Of a stretch of DNA of 38,479 bases, positions 27,804 through 36,585 are shown in pieces. Under the pieces are notes generated by a model. The model ran no database searches, had not been told where the DNA came from, and worked only from the letters and a program-made list of their open reading frames with translations. The translations under genes were made by a program, and so were the position numbers. The stretch is from Nostoc sp. FACHB-152. GTDB taxonomy: Bacteria > Cyanobacteriota > Cyanobacteriia > Cyanobacteriales > Nostocaceae. The stretch lies in NCBI RefSeq assembly GCF_014697475.1, contig NZ_JACJRV010000069.1, positions 1 to 38,479 of the forward strand. Reading direction: 5' to 3'. Each line of letters starts with the position of its first letter. Position 1 is the first letter of the stretch.

Positions 27804-29666
27804 ATGTGTGGAATCGTTGGGTATATCGGCACTCAAGCTGCAACAGAAATTTTACTGTCTGGTTTGGAAAAACTAGAGTATAGAGGCTACGATTCTGCGG
27901 GAATCGCCACAATTTGGGAAGGAGAAGTTAATTGTGTCAGGGCTAAAGGAAAACTGCATAACCTGCGTTCTAAACTCGAACAGCTAGAAAACCCTGCCCA
28001 AATAGGCATTGGTCATACTCGCTGGGCTACTCATGGTAAACCAGAAGAGTACAATGCCCATCCACACATGGATACAGCACTACGTATTGCGGTAGTTCAA
28101 AATGGCATTGTGGAAAACTACCGCGAGTTACGCGAAGAATTAAAACAAAAAGGACATAAGTTTCGTTCCGAAACTGATACAGAAGTAATTCCGCATTTAA
28201 TTGCTGAATTGTTAAAAAATCCTTCGTTAAATTTTTTAGAAGCAGTTCGTCAAGCTGCTAATAAACTAGAAGGTGCATTTGCGATCGCAGCTATTTGTGC
28301 TGACTATCCTGATGAATTAATTGTTGTCCGTCAACAAGCACCCTTAGTAATTGGCTTTGGACAGGGTGAATTTTTCTGTGCTTCCGATACCCCGGCGATC
28401 GTTGCTTATACCCGTGCAGTCCTACCCCTAGAAAACGGTGAAATTGCTCGTCTCACACCATTAGGTGTGGAAATTTATAACTTTGCTGGCGAAAGGTTGA
28501 AAAAACATCCCCGTTTGCTCAACTTGAGTCCCACGATGGTAGAAAAACAGGGATTCAAACACTTCATGCTCAAAGAAATTTACGAGCAACCAGGAGTGGT
28601 GAGAGCTAATTTAGAAGCTTACTTTCATAATTCTGGCGATGCTTCACCTGTTAACCTTGGCTTATCTGAATCACTTTACGCAGATTTAGAACAAATTCAC
28701 ATCGTCGCCTGTGGTACAAGTTGGCACGCTGCCTTAGTTGGCAAACACTTATTAGAACAATTAGCAGGAATTCCGACTCAGGTACACTACGCGTCTGAGT
28801 ATCGCTATGCACCATCACCTTTGACAGCTAATACATTAATTATTGGTGTTACTCAATCAGGTGAAACTGCCGATACCTTAGCAGCTTTAGCAATGGAAAA
28901 AGAACGCCGCCAAGGTCAAGAAGCGAAATATCAAGCGCGACTGTTAGGTATTACCAACCGCCCAGAAAGCAGCCTTGGTCATATGGTTCCCCATATTATC
29001 AGTACCTTAGCAGGGATAGAAATTGGTGTAGCAGCAACGAAGACATTTATTGCTCAATTAATGGCGTTTTATGCTTTAGCGTTAGATTTAGCTTATCGCC
29101 GTCAAACAGTTTCACAAGAAACTATAGAGAAAATTATTCATGGATTGCGCCACATTCCTCAAGAAATTGAAGAAACATTGGCAAGCCAGGAAAATTTAAC
29201 CGAACACCTAGCGCACGAATTTGCTGATACTCAAGACTTCATCTTTTTGGGTAGAGGAATTAACTTCCCCATTGCTTTAGAAGGGGCTTTGAAATTAAAA
29301 GAAATTAGTTACATTCACGCCGAAGGTTATCCGGCTGGGGAAATGAAACACGGCCCCATTGCACTGTTAGATGCGAAAGTTCCGGTGGTGGCGATCGCAG
29401 TTCCTGGTAGTGTCTATGAAAAGGTAATTTCTAACTCTCAAGAAGCCAAAGCCAGAGATTCGCGGTTAATTGGTGTTACGCCTGTGAAAGACGGCGAAGC
29501 AGCAGAAATTTTTAACGACTTGCTCCCTGTTTCATCAGTAGATGAATTACTATCACCCATCCTTACAGTTGTACCTTTGCAACTATTGGCTTATCACATT
29601 GCCGCCCGTCGCGGTTTAGATGTTGACCAGCCTCGGAACTTAGCAAAATCGGTGACTGTTGAGTAA
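27804..29666 (+). CDS. glmS: Glutamine-fructose-6-phosphate aminotransferase (isomerizing)
   Basis: A 620-residue cytosolic enzyme that makes glucosamine-6-phosphate from fructose-6-phosphate and glutamine, the first step to UDP-GlcNAc. The glutaminase domain starts MCGIVGYIG with nucleophile C2. GHTRWATHG and NGIVENYREL follow. Two SIS domains are present (IVACGTSWHAALVGKH, VTQSGETADTLAAL; FLGRGINFPIALEGALKLKE, HAEGYPAGEMKHGP). The C-terminal DQPRNLAKSVTVE is the part whose DNA is the TnsD recognition site in Tn7 relatives. Its stop is followed after 25 bp by a Tn7-like end, exactly the attTn7 spacing. Confidence 0.98.
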   Translation: MCGIVGYIGTQAATEILLSGLEKLEYRGYDSAGIATIWEGEVNCVRAKGKLHNLRSKLEQLENPAQIGIGHTRWATHGKPEEYNAHPHMDTALRIAVVQNGIVENYRELREELKQKGHKFRSETDTEVIPHLIAELLKNPSLNFLEAVRQAANKLEGAFAIAAICADYPDELIVVRQQAPLVIGFGQGEFFCASDTPAIVAYTRAVLPLENGEIARLTPLGVEIYNFAGERLKKHPRLLNLSPTMVEKQGFKHFMLKEIYEQPGVVRANLEAYFHNSGDASPVNLGLSESLYADLEQIHIVACGTSWHAALVGKHLLEQLAGIPTQVHYASEYRYAPSPLTANTLIIGVTQSGETADTLAALAMEKERRQGQEAKYQARLLGITNRPESSLGHMVPHIISTLAGIEIGVAATKTFIAQLMAFYALALDLAYRRQTVSQETIEKIIHGLRHIPQEIEETLASQENLTEHLAHEFADTQDFIFLGRGINFPIALEGALKLKEISYIHAEGYPAGEMKHGPIALLDAKVPVVAIAVPGSVYEKVISNSQEAKARDSRLIGVTPVKDGEAAEIFNDLLPVSSVDELLSPILTVVPLQLLAYHIAARRGLDVDQPRNLAKSVTVE

Positions 29667-29686
29667 AAAGTTACTAACTAATAAGT

Positions 29687-29691
29687 AACAT
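29687..29691. other. Candidate 5-bp target-site duplication (left copy)
   Basis: AACAT precedes the TGTACAAC transposon tip. Tn7-like insertion duplicates 5 bp. The partner copy would lie at the distal end of the element, outside the window, so this is a prediction. Confidence 0.5.
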
Positions 29692-29762
29692 TGTACAACA
29701 ATAAAAAAGTCGTATAACAAATAAAAAAGTTATACAATATATAAAAAAGTTGTACAATTTAT
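29692..29762. mobile_element. Tn7-like transposon end (glmS-proximal, R-type) with TnsB repeats
   Basis: The tip is TGTACAACA at 29692. Three units with an exact 20-bp period follow: ACAACAATAAAAAAGT, TAACAAATAAAAAAGT and CAATATATAAAAAAGT, ending at 29710, 29730 and 29750. A final TGTACAATTTAT repeats the start of the unit. This is the expected look of TnsB-binding sites. The tip is 25 bp after the glmS stop codon, and tnsA is transcribed away from glmS, as at the Tn7 right end. Confidence 0.85.
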
Positions 29763-29794
29763 CCTGTAGGTGTATCTGCAAGCATCTACAGGAG
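29763..29794 (+). promoter_or_regulatory. tnsA: Hairpin overlapping the tnsA ribosome site
   Basis: CCTGTAGGTG (29763-29772) and CATCTACAGG (29783-29792) pair over 10 positions with one G-T pair and a 10-nt loop. The second arm includes AGG of the tnsA Shine-Dalgarno AGGAG (29790-29794), so folding of a transcript that starts upstream would hide it. Confidence 0.5.
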
Positions 29795-29799
29795 TTTTT

Positions 29800-30618
29800 A
29801 TGGCTAAAAGCAAACAAGATTGGACGCAAGCCAAGTTTGAGCGTTATTGTAAGGAAGGCCGAGGTCAGGGTAGTGGCAAAGGCTATAAGCCGTGGATAAA
29901 GATTCAGGACTTTCCCTCAAGGGGTCGTGTCTCCAGACCAGCAGGTTGGAAAACAAACCGAGAACATCATCTTTTTTCCGATAACGAGAAGCGACTGTTT
30001 TATGTATTTGAGTGGTCAGATGCGATCATAGATATAAGAGAACAGTTTCCTCTAATTGAGCTTGACTTAGCAATGAGTATCGCGGATGAAATGGGTATTA
30101 ACTATCCCAAAGACCCGCAAAGCAATACGCCCCGTGTTTTAACTACCGATTTTATGCTTTCTGTCAAGCAAGATAAGAATATAGTTCAGAAAGCACGAAC
30201 ATTTAAACTAACCAAGGATTTGGGAAGTAAGTCGGTAGCTGAAAATTTTGAATTAGAAAAACGTTACTTTGCTGCCAAAGGTATTGATTGGGGAATAATC
30301 ACGGAAAAAGAAGTCCCTAAGCAATTAGCTGAGAATGTTGAATGGATTCATACTGCTTATAAATTAGAAGGAAATGCAGATATAAATATTGAAGAATTAC
30401 GTAACATCGCAAATATTTTAAAGTTTAGACTTCAGGAAAGTGATGCAAGTATCAATAAAATAACGACGGATTTAGACAAGGATATGAATATGGAGTCTGG
30501 CACGTCTCTTTATCTTTTTAGACACCTTATTGCTCGGAAAGAAATCATTATGGATATGCTGGCAACTAAAATATCTAGTTGTCCCTCTTCTAAAGAAATT
30601 CAAAAAATAATTTTTTAG
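29800..30618 (+). CDS. tnsA: Tn7-like transposition endonuclease TnsA
   Basis: A 272-residue protein, almost exactly the size of Tn7 TnsA (273). In the TnsAB transposase it cuts the 5' ends of the element, so that excision is cut-and-paste rather than replicative. The PD-(D/E)xK core is visible: E63 (DNEKRLFYVFEWSD), D117 (VLTTDFML) and K136 (ARTFKLTKDL). Residues 145-272 form the C-terminal winged-helix region that contacts TnsC. ATG 29800 follows AGGAG; an upstream in-frame start (29770) lies in the hairpin and is less likely. It is the first gene of tnsA-tnsB-tnsC, 22 bp before tnsB. Confidence 0.93.
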   Translation: MAKSKQDWTQAKFERYCKEGRGQGSGKGYKPWIKIQDFPSRGRVSRPAGWKTNREHHLFSDNEKRLFYVFEWSDAIIDIREQFPLIELDLAMSIADEMGINYPKDPQSNTPRVLTTDFMLSVKQDKNIVQKARTFKLTKDLGSKSVAENFELEKRYFAAKGIDWGIITEKEVPKQLAENVEWIHTAYKLEGNADINIEELRNIANILKFRLQESDASINKITTDLDKDMNMESGTSLYLFRHLIARKEIIMDMLATKISSCPSSKEIQKIIF

Positions 30619-30640
30619 AAGATAGGACGAGGTACTTTGT

Positions 30641-32875
30641 ATGATTCATGATTTGTTTGTAAATGACCTGATTGAATGGATTGATGAATCAGGCAATAAT
30701 TTTATAGAACGAGTTCTCTGGATTGATGAAGGATATATTATTGCTTTTGTTTATGATATAAACGCTAAAACAGGATTTCCAGAGGCTAAAAAAGTTTCAG
30801 AGATTAGAGAGGCTATTTCTGATGGTCATGCCTTGAAGCTTAAATCAGACCCGTGGGCAAGAATAGTAAGAGATGAAGATTTATCACCAAAGGAAAAAAA
30901 ACTTAGAGATAGGGCTTGGCAAATAATTTCATTTATCGTTACTCAAGAACCCTCAATATACTATCGGGACTATAGAGGTACTTTAGTTCAACAGGTTCTC
31001 GAAAAATATAATGCAGGTAGAACTGAAGGTGAATTAGTACCAATAACTGTTTATAAATATTTAAGAAGATTTTGGCAGAGGGGTAAAAATAAGAATGCTC
31101 TCTTGCCTGATTATGCAAATTCTGGTGGTAAAGGAAAGCCTAAAATTTCTGGAGATAAGAAAAGGGGAAGACCAAGAAAATACGCACAAGTTCCAGAAAT
31201 TGGTATTGGAAGAAATGTTACAGAAGAAGATAAAAGAATATTTAGATTTGCAATTGCTAAATTCTATAATAATTCCAAAAAAAATTTTTTAACAACTGCT
31301 TATGATTTAATGATTAAGGAATATTACTCTGAAGATTTTTATTACGATGAAAATGGAGTAAAGAAATGTATTTTAATTCCTCCAGATAAACGACCTACAT
31401 TTACCCAATTTAAATACTGGTACGAAGTAGAGCAAACTGATATTAGAAAAACTATTATATCTCGTAAGGGTTCGAGAAAATATGCTTTAGAAAATCGAGC
31501 CATTACCGGAACTTCTCAAATGGAAACTATTGGGCCAGGGTCTAGATATCAAATTGATGCTACGATCGCAGACGTATATTTAGTATCTATTTACAACCCC
31601 AACTGGATTATTGGTAGACCTGTTATATATGTGGTGATTGATGTTTTTAGTCGCATGATAACAGGGGTTTACGTTGGATTAGAAGGGCCATCTTGGACAG
31701 GAGCAATGATGGCTTTAGCCAATGCAGCCGCAGATAAGGTGAAGTTTTGCCAAGAATATGGTATTGAGATTTCTGAAGATGAGTGGCCATGCAGGCATAT
31801 TCCTGATGCCATTTTGGGAGACCGAGGTGAATTAGCAGGGATGAATGTAGAAACATTAATCCCTAATTTAGATGTTCGTATTGAAAATGCTGCTCCCTAT
31901 CGAGCAGATTGGAAAGGATTAGTAGAAAGACAATTTCGTACTATTCATGGGTATGTAAAACCATTTGTTCCTGGTTATATAGATACTGACTTTAGACAGA
32001 GGGGAGGACATGATTATCGCCTTGACGGTAGGCTTAACATAAATGAATTTACTAAAATAGTTATATTTTTGATTCTCCAGCATAATAATCATGATTATTT
32101 AAATAATTATGCTAGAGATGAAATGATGATTACTGATGATGTTAATCCTATACCTAGAGAATTGTGGCAATGGGGAATTGCTAATCGTTCCGGTAGACTG
32201 AGAACATTTCCAGAAGATATTGTGAAGCTGAATTTAATGCCAACCGGAAAAGCAACAGTTACCGCTCGTGGTATTAAATTTAAAGGAATGTACTACACTT
32301 GCGAGAAGGCAAGGAAAGAATTTTGGTTTGAAAAATCTAGAAGTAGTTTATTATCTAAATCCGAGAAATCGTTGGATATATCATATGATATTCGACAGCC
32401 GAACTTTATTTATTTACGTTCTCCAAACGGTAGAGATTTTGAAAAATGTTGGCTTTTGGAATCACAACAAAGATATTTAGATAAAAACTTTTATGACATT
32501 GATTACTTATTAGCATATGAAAAATTGCAAAGTCAAAAAAATCAAGGTACTCGATTACAAGCAAAAGCTGATTTGATAGCAAATATAGAAAGTATAGTTA
32601 GTCAGGCTAAAGAAGAGACTAAAGCAGTTTTAGATGATACTCTAAGTGATAGACAAAAGGTTAGTGGTATTCGACAAAATAGAGCAGATGAAAAAAATAA
32701 TCGACGTAAAAATGAATCATTTGAACTAACAAAAGCAGAAACTCCCAATGCTGATAATGCTAAGAATCAGATAAGCACTCAAACTGAAGATTCAGAGGAT
32801 TCAAAACTATTACAGCCTGATCATATGGATTTACTCAAACGGAAAAGAAAGGAGCGTAAACGTGGGCAGGAATGA
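30641..32875 (+). CDS. tnsB: Tn7-like DDE transposase TnsB
   Basis: A 744-residue Mu/Tn7-family transposase that binds the transposon ends, cuts the 3' strands and joins them to the target. The integrase core is intact: D306 (SRYQIDATIADV), D394 (ILGDRGELAG) and E429 (WKGLVERQFRTIH), with VVIDVFSRMITGVYVG between. An N-terminal region with helix-turn-helix DNA-binding domains precedes (about 90-280). A beta-barrel region and a charged, Lys-rich tail that would contact TnsC follow. It overlaps tnsC by 14 bp, consistent with coupled translation. Low GC and codon use match the rest of the element. Confidence 0.95.
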   Translation: MIHDLFVNDLIEWIDESGNNFIERVLWIDEGYIIAFVYDINAKTGFPEAKKVSEIREAISDGHALKLKSDPWARIVRDEDLSPKEKKLRDRAWQIISFIVTQEPSIYYRDYRGTLVQQVLEKYNAGRTEGELVPITVYKYLRRFWQRGKNKNALLPDYANSGGKGKPKISGDKKRGRPRKYAQVPEIGIGRNVTEEDKRIFRFAIAKFYNNSKKNFLTTAYDLMIKEYYSEDFYYDENGVKKCILIPPDKRPTFTQFKYWYEVEQTDIRKTIISRKGSRKYALENRAITGTSQMETIGPGSRYQIDATIADVYLVSIYNPNWIIGRPVIYVVIDVFSRMITGVYVGLEGPSWTGAMMALANAAADKVKFCQEYGIEISEDEWPCRHIPDAILGDRGELAGMNVETLIPNLDVRIENAAPYRADWKGLVERQFRTIHGYVKPFVPGYIDTDFRQRGGHDYRLDGRLNINEFTKIVIFLILQHNNHDYLNNYARDEMMITDDVNPIPRELWQWGIANRSGRLRTFPEDIVKLNLMPTGKATVTARGIKFKGMYYTCEKARKEFWFEKSRSSLLSKSEKSLDISYDIRQPNFIYLRSPNGRDFEKCWLLESQQRYLDKNFYDIDYLLAYEKLQSQKNQGTRLQAKADLIANIESIVSQAKEETKAVLDDTLSDRQKVSGIRQNRADEKNNRRKNESFELTKAETPNADNAKNQISTQTEDSEDSKLLQPDHMDLLKRKRKERKRGQE

Positions 32876-34226
32876 GAAAAAAGTTGTTAGTATTCCTAAT
32901 GGAGAATTAGCAGTTATTGCCAGATATATAGATCAAAAACTTCCAGAATACAACACTAATCCATTAATTCAGGCATTACCTCCTATCTTATCAGCAGAAG
33001 AATTTATTGATAAAGTAACGAGAACACCAGATTTTGATGAACAAGAGAGGGAGCTAGAAGCGCATTATAGGTTTCATTGCATTGAGAGGCTATCTAGATA
33101 CTTTGATCCTCAAAATAAAACGGTTGAACTACAGAAGGTTATTTGTGCATTAATTATGACGGGCTATTTAGCTCGGAATATTTTGAAACCTGAATATGCA
33201 AGTCGTTCTAGGCAAATCTATAACGCAATCAAAGATGGCGGAGGTAAAAACTTAGAAAACTATGTTAATCTTCCTACATCTGCTTCTGGTTTAACCCTAA
33301 TTGGCCCATCAGGGATGGGAAAATCTACAAATTTCCAAAATATTCTTAATCTTTATCCTCAAGTAATTCTTCATCCTGAGTATAGTGTTTACCAAATCGT
33401 TTGGTTGAAGGTTGACTGCCCTCATGCGGGTTCTTTGAAGGGTCTGTGTACTGATATTTTTCTTGCTGTTGACAGGCTATTAGGTACTAACTACTTTAAA
33501 AAATTTGGTTCCTCGCGCAACTCTGAAGATTATATGTTGGCTCAAGTTGCCCAAATTGCCCATACTCATCATTTAGGGGTTTTAGTTATAGATGAAATGC
33601 AGAATCTAGTTACAGCAAGAAGAAGTAGCTCAGATATGTTGAACTTTTTAGTAAAAATGGACAATACTGTAGGGATTCCAGTAATTCGAGTTGGTACAAA
33701 CGAGGCTTTTCCTATTCTTCAAGGAAATTTTAGAAATGCTAGGAGAGGTACAGGAGAAGGTAGTGTAATTTGGGACAGAATGGTAAATGATGATGAATGG
33801 TATTTCTTCATGGAAGGAATGTGGGATTACCAATGGACAAAAACACCTGTCCCTTTCTCCGATGAAATAAACGAAGTTTTTTACGACGAAAGCCAGGGAA
33901 TCATTGATATTGCTGTTAAACTTTACAAAATGGTGCAATGGAGAGCGATTTCAATTGGTGGTAAAGAAATTATTACTACTGAGCTAATTCGCCGAGCAGC
34001 TAAAGACGGGCTATATTTAGTCAAGCCAATGCTAGATGCAATTAGGTCAGGGGACAAGGAATGGATGATTAAGTATAAAGATATTGCTGATCTCGATACG
34101 ACAGAATATCACAATAAATGTCTATCTGAGCTTGAGTCTAACGATTTGAAAGATATTCGCAGATTAGCTAGAAAGCAACAGAATCAGCAGAAAGTACTCG
34201 CCGAAGCTCAATCATGTAATTCTTGA
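32862..34226 (+). CDS. tnsC: Tn7-like AAA+ regulator TnsC (frameshifted C-terminus)
   Basis: A 454-residue AAA+ ATPase that links target selector (TniQ/TnsD) to TnsAB by forming filaments on DNA. Walker A is GPSGMGKS with K154, Walker B is VLVIDEMQ with D244-E245, and a sensor-type VIRVGTNEAF follows. The start is GTG 32862 with AAAGGAG upstream, overlapping tnsB. The frame stops at 34226 (AEAQSCNS), but the +1 frame continues without a stop from 34168 and reads into the next 100-residue frame. The joined product would be about 556 residues, the size of E. coli TnsC (555). A late indel is therefore likely; the ATPase core is unharmed, but the C-terminal contact region is lost. Confidence 0.92.
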   Translation: MGRNEKKVVSIPNGELAVIARYIDQKLPEYNTNPLIQALPPILSAEEFIDKVTRTPDFDEQERELEAHYRFHCIERLSRYFDPQNKTVELQKVICALIMTGYLARNILKPEYASRSRQIYNAIKDGGGKNLENYVNLPTSASGLTLIGPSGMGKSTNFQNILNLYPQVILHPEYSVYQIVWLKVDCPHAGSLKGLCTDIFLAVDRLLGTNYFKKFGSSRNSEDYMLAQVAQIAHTHHLGVLVIDEMQNLVTARRSSSDMLNFLVKMDNTVGIPVIRVGTNEAFPILQGNFRNARRGTGEGSVIWDRMVNDDEWYFFMEGMWDYQWTKTPVPFSDEINEVFYDESQGIIDIAVKLYKMVQWRAISIGGKEIITTELIRRAAKDGLYLVKPMLDAIRSGDKEWMIKYKDIADLDTTEYHNKCLSELESNDLKDIRRLARKQQNQQKVLAEAQSCNS

Positions 34227-34230
34227 GCTT

Positions 34231-34533
34231 TTGAACTTGGAAGTAGAACCTGCTAAAGCAAAGGAATGTGCAGAACAAATTTTTTATAGTGATGAAGATG
34301 CAGATATTCCATCTTTAGTTAAGAAGGCATATGCTCTCGCTTTGCAAGGGGGTCAAGTAAATGAGAGCCTTACTAAAACAAGTATCAAGAAAGCTAAATC
34401 AAAGCCAAAGTACCAAGAGAATGATATTCGACGAATTGTCGAGAATGCAAAGAAAGAGAAAAAATCGGCATATGAGGATTTGAAATTAGCAGGTATAATC
34501 AAAAACCCAGTTGAAGATTTTATAAATATTTAA
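34231..34533 (+). pseudogene. Detached C-terminal segment of TnsC
   Basis: About 100 codons in the frame +1 to tnsC. Upstream in the same frame the reading continues as HVILELLNLEVEPAKAKECAE, with no start codon of its own except TTG 34231, and then a helical, Lys-rich sequence ending GIIKNPVEDFINI. This resembles a C-terminal domain tail, not an independent protein. Joined to tnsC it restores the usual TnsC length. It could be a separate small protein if translated from TTG, but no ribosome site is seen. Confidence 0.65.
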
Positions 34534-34540
34534 ATGCTCA

Positions 34541-35491
34541 ATGCTTAGTTTTTTCCCAACTCTGTATCCCGATGAACTGTTATATAGCACTTTAGCTAGA
34601 TACCACATTCGGAGTGGAAATAAAAGTTTCAAGCAAACTGACTTAGAGCTATTTGGTTACAGTTCTCAACAAATATGCAAAATTACTTTAACTAATAATT
34701 TAAATTATTTAGTAAAAAACTTCCCTTTACGCTCCCAGCAAAAAGTTGAAAACTTACTACAAAATCATACACTATATCCCTTTTATGCAACTTTTTTAAT
34801 GCCACAGGAGGCTTGGCTACTAAAGAATTCAATGAGTAAAAAACTCAGTGGCTCTATACTAGATGTTGCTAAAGTTGCTACTAATTCTAGTAGTGATTCA
34901 AAAAAATTTTAAAAATTTTGTCCTGACTGTTTAGAAAAAGATACCCAAAAGTATGGTGAACCATACTGGCATAGAATACATCAAGTTCCTGGCATTTTAG
35001 TTTGTCCAATTCATAGTGTCCTTTTACAGGATAGTTGTGTACAAGTTGAATCGAAAGGCATATATTATCATGCTGCCAGCATAGATAATTGCTTATTAAC
35101 AAATAATGTAAAAAATTTGACAAATAACACTGTAACAACACTTTTAACACTGGCAAATGATATTAATTGGCTAATTCATTGCAATTTTGCCTTTCAAGGT
35201 TTGGCTTGGCTTCGCGCTCAGTACCAGCGTTACTTAGTGGATAAAGGATTGCTAAAAATCTCTCTTGGTGGCAAGTTTAACTTTGATGAGTATGGTTTTG
35301 CCCAGCTTATATTTGAGTTTTATGGTCAAGAATCCTTAGATGTCCTCAATCCAAAGTTGGCCCAAAATCAAGGTAAATATTTTTCTCACTGCTTGTTTGG
35401 ATGCGACCTAAACCCAGCAATTGACCGCATAACTCATATCTTAATGATAAAATTTTTAGCAGATTCTATAGAAGAGTTTTTTCAGTCATGA
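34541..35491 (+). pseudogene. tniQ: TniQ/TnsD-family target selector, interrupted by one in-frame TAA
   Basis: The single frame 34541-35491 encodes about 316 residues, with one stop at codon 124 (TAA 34910-34912). The N-terminus FFPTLYPDELLYSTLARYHIR and the YPFYATF region match E. coli TnsD. Directly after the stop comes the zinc-binding module FCPDC...YGEPYWHRIHQVPGILVCPIH. Then come LRAQYQRYLVDKGL and a C-terminal SLDVLNPKLAQNQ that aligns with TnsD near residue 290. The C-terminal DNA-binding half of TnsD is absent, so size fits TniQ of an RNA-guided route better. A Tyr codon (TAT/TAC) turned TAA would explain the stop. The gene follows tnsC and precedes cas6. Confidence 0.85.
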
Positions 35492-35728
35492 TCTTCATTT
35501 AAAAGTTTTAAAGAAATTAATAAAAAGCAATAATAACTAATCAAAATTATTGTTGTTGGTTATTATTTTAAATATTTTCAGATTAGTGAATCAGGTAATC
35601 TAAGTAATACGGTAGTTATTCAATACCTGTTTGCATCTGCTTAGATCTGTCATATAAAAATGATTGTTGATAGGAATTTACTTACGCAGACTCCCTCAGA
35701 AACATCTTCAAAGCCAAAAGAGCTTTTA
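35492..35728. other. AT-rich gap before cas6
   Basis: About 240 bp of AT-rich DNA separating the tns block from the cas block; probably the cas promoter. The cas6 frame is open from ATG 35660, within this gap, and that start cannot be excluded. Confidence 0.5.
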
Positions 35729-36352
35729 ATGTCTCAGTTTCCATATATAGATTTAACTTTTAGCCTTATTGGTGAGACATTACCTTTTGACCACGGCTAT
35801 GAATTATTTTCTGCGATCGCCCACTTTGAACCAAAACTTCATAAATTAGACACAATGGGAATTCATACCATTGCAGGTATTCCCAAGAATGGGGTGATTA
35901 ATCTGACCCAAAATTCTAGGCTTCGTATTCGGATACCAGTAAATCAGGTACGTTTGGTTTACCCATTAGCAGGCAAATCCTTGAGAATTGGCAAGCATAC
36001 AATTCGTTTAGGTATTCCTGACATATGTTTGCTTCAACCTGCGGAGCAATTGCGATCGCGCATCGTAATCATCAGGGGCTATGCAGAGCCGACGGGGTTT
36101 TTAGCAGTAGCAAAACGCCAGCTTGAAAAACTTGGAATCCAAGGAATGGCTGCTATCCAGCAAAAAGCTGACGGTAGAGTAAAACATAGAACTATCAAAG
36201 TTCACGATTCTACGCTTGTCGGCTTTTCGCTCAATGTGACAAATCTCAGTGATGAGGATTCGCTGGTATTGCAGATGTACGGCATTGGGGGTAAGCGCAA
36301 AATGGGTTGTGGATTGTTTGTACCTATGCAAGAACAGCTAACTAACAATTAA
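35729..36352 (+). CDS. cas6: Cas6 CRISPR RNA endonuclease (I-MYXAN/Cmx6 type)
   Basis: A 207-residue protein from ATG 35729 (MSQFPYIDL), or 230 from ATG 35660. Cas6 cuts the CRISPR transcript inside each repeat and stays on the 3' hairpin. It shows two ferredoxin-like halves. IPVNQVRLVYPLAGKSLRIG is typical of the Myxan subgroup. The C-terminal glycine-rich loop GIGGKRKMGCGLFVP is the Cas6 RNA-binding signature. It is the first gene of cas6-(cas8/cas7 remnant)-cas5 and appears intact. Its natural substrate would be the array at 37494. Confidence 0.85.
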   Translation: MSQFPYIDLTFSLIGETLPFDHGYELFSAIAHFEPKLHKLDTMGIHTIAGIPKNGVINLTQNSRLRIRIPVNQVRLVYPLAGKSLRIGKHTIRLGIPDICLLQPAEQLRSRIVIIRGYAEPTGFLAVAKRQLEKLGIQGMAAIQQKADGRVKHRTIKVHDSTLVGFSLNVTNLSDEDSLVLQMYGIGGKRKMGCGLFVPMQEQLTNN

Positions 36353-36365
36353 AAATCCCTGCAAT

Positions 36366-36584
36366 ATGCCAAGGATTGCTAGTCAGGTCACTCCGAAAAT
36401 TCATCTAACCATAACTCAGCCCACCACAACTTTATTGCATCGTGCAGGGATGGCTGGGCTTTGGATGACACTCAAGCAACTGGAAAACTTGGGTGTAAAG
36501 GTTTTTCCTGGAGTCAAGGAAACAGTACAAAATTTAAAGAAGGTTATAGCTAAAGATTTGATGTTATCAAGGAAGCGTTCTTGA
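36366..36584 (+). pseudogene. Chimeric remnant: Cas8 N-terminus joined to Cas7 C-terminus
   Basis: A 72-residue frame between cas6 and cas5. Residues 1-44 (TPKIHLTITQPTTTLLHRAGMAGLWMTLKQ in part) carry the LLHRAGMAGL block of Cmx8/Cas8a1-type large subunits. Residues 45-72 (FPGVKETVQNLKKVIAKDL) look like the end of a Cas7/DevR-type backbone protein. Type I-B CASTs usually have the order cas6-cas8-cas7-cas5, so one internal deletion of about 2.5 kb, leaving an in-frame fusion near 36480-36510, would produce it. Cascade could not form on target without Cas7. The Cas7 assignment of the tail is inference. Confidence 0.65.
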
Positions 36585-36585
36585 A

